A stretch of DNA of 64,000 bases, taken from NCBI RefSeq assembly GCF_023091155.1, contig NZ_JAHWXK010000003.1:124001-188000 (forward strand), read 5' to 3'. Shown here one piece after another: positions 63,863 to 64,000 of this stretch; the first letter of the stretch is position 1; every line of letters begins with the position of its first letter. The notes under the pieces are model-generated. The model saw only the letters and a program-made list of their open reading frames with translations, did no database searches and was not told the DNA's origin. This DNA comes from Microbacterium sufflavum. Lineage in GTDB: Bacteria; Actinomycetota; Actinomycetes; Actinomycetales; Microbacteriaceae. The position numbers and the translations under genes were made by a program.

Positions 63863-63921
63863 CGCACTCCCCTTCCGAGGCGGTGGCTGATCGTGGTCGT
63901 GGACGCAGAGATCGCACTCAT
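63859..63921 (-). CDS. Repeat-encoded 20-residue micro-ORF, middle copy
   Basis: Encodes MSAISASTTTISHRLGRGVR; its TGA overlaps the ATG of the next micro-ORF. Its own ribosome site is AGGAGAG, a one-base variant. Confidence 0.4.
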   Translation of the reverse strand: MSAISASTTTISHRLGRGVR

Positions 63922-63980
63922 CGCACTCTCCTTCCGAGGCGGTGGCTGATCGTGGTCGTGGACGCAGAGATCGCGCTCAT
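63918..63980 (-). CDS. Repeat-encoded 20-residue micro-ORF, outermost copy
   Basis: Encodes MSAISASTTTISHRLGRRVR; its TGA overlaps the next ATG. The bases upstream (63981-64000) are a further partial repeat copy, probably the 3' end of the upstream permease gene. Confidence 0.4.
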   Translation of the reverse strand: MSAISASTTTISHRLGRRVR

Positions 63981-64000
63981 CGCACTCCCCTTCCGAGGCG

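Larger units (their letters stand above)
63804..64000. repeat. 59-bp tandem repeat, at least three full copies
   Basis: The segment CCTTCCGAGGCGGTGGCTGA recurs at 63812, 63871 and 63930, and its start again at 63989, a constant 59-bp period. Copies differ at only a few bases. Each holds a ribosome site, an ATG and a full 20-codon frame on the minus strand. The right end is cut by the window. Confidence 0.95.

Noticed and set aside
63804..64000. 59-bp repeat considered as CRISPR or attachment site
   Set aside because: No spacers, near-identical full units, and each unit is a coding-like frame linked to the ATPase start.

Overview
The window is high-GC, gene-dense chromosomal DNA from an actinobacterium. 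Protein resemblance (MARKKK-type Prs, a DUF222-HNH protein, protein O-mannosyltransferase next to rsmI, RNA helicase HrpA of about 1,300 residues) and the gene order point to Microbacteriaceae, most likely Microbacterium or a close relative. This is an inference from content; no database search was made. No phage, IS element, plasmid function, rRNA or CRISPR array was seen. One tRNA gene, tRNA-Gln(UUG), is present.

Layout. 1-7,100: the 3' end of gnd, an FAD oxidoreductase, a two-component system, and a leftward flavin electron-transfer cluster (FMN-binding lipoprotein, ApbE, NqrB/RnfD-type membrane protein fused to a ferredoxin-reductase domain). 7,100-12,600: prs, glmU, tRNA-Gln, then small regulatory and RNA-modification genes. 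12,600-15,300: metQ-metN-metI methionine importer. 15,400-22,900: Na+/H+ antiporter, ABC-F protein, hydrolase, a DUF222-HNH protein behind a probable LexA box, and a Cmx-like MFS exporter. 23,000-28,400: a ChvE/MmsAB monosaccharide ABC transporter with a LacI regulator and matching operators. 28,500-36,350: ispE, rsmA, tatD and metG, interrupted by an aldo/keto reductase, an alpha-carbonic anhydrase and an MFS gene. 36,400-44,200: a beta-glucoside operon (LacI, oligopeptide-type ABC transporter, GH1). 44,250-47,300: methyltransferase, rsmI, pmt. 47,300-50,500: aminotransferase, amino-acid permease and Lrp regulator. 50,500-59,750: DUF255 thioredoxin-like protein, aldo/keto reductase, membrane acyltransferase, hrpA, quinone oxidoreductase. 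59,780-64,000: an operon of uncharacterised type (luciferase-like monooxygenase, two carboxymuconolactone-decarboxylase/AhpD-type proteins, peptide-type ABC ATPase) that continues past the right edge.

How genes work together. The order pmt/rsmI - metG - tatD - rsmA - ispE ... prs - glmU is an old actinobacterial backbone, also found in Mycobacterium. The sugar and glucoside blocks look like insertions into it. Many genes begin exactly six bases after a TANNNT hexamer, so leaderless transcription appears common. Operons are tightly packed, with repeated 4-nt ATGA/GTGA overlaps.

The most notable points are: the ABC/LLM/CMD/AhpD operon with a 59-bp tandem repeat that encodes a chain of overlapping 20-residue ORFs in front of its ATPase; 17-bp and 20-bp tandem duplications seeded on the stop-codon regions of hrpA and qor; the flavinylated electron-transfer cluster opposite a two-component system; the SOS-box DUF222-HNH gene; and a symmetric divergent promoter between hrpA and its neighbour.
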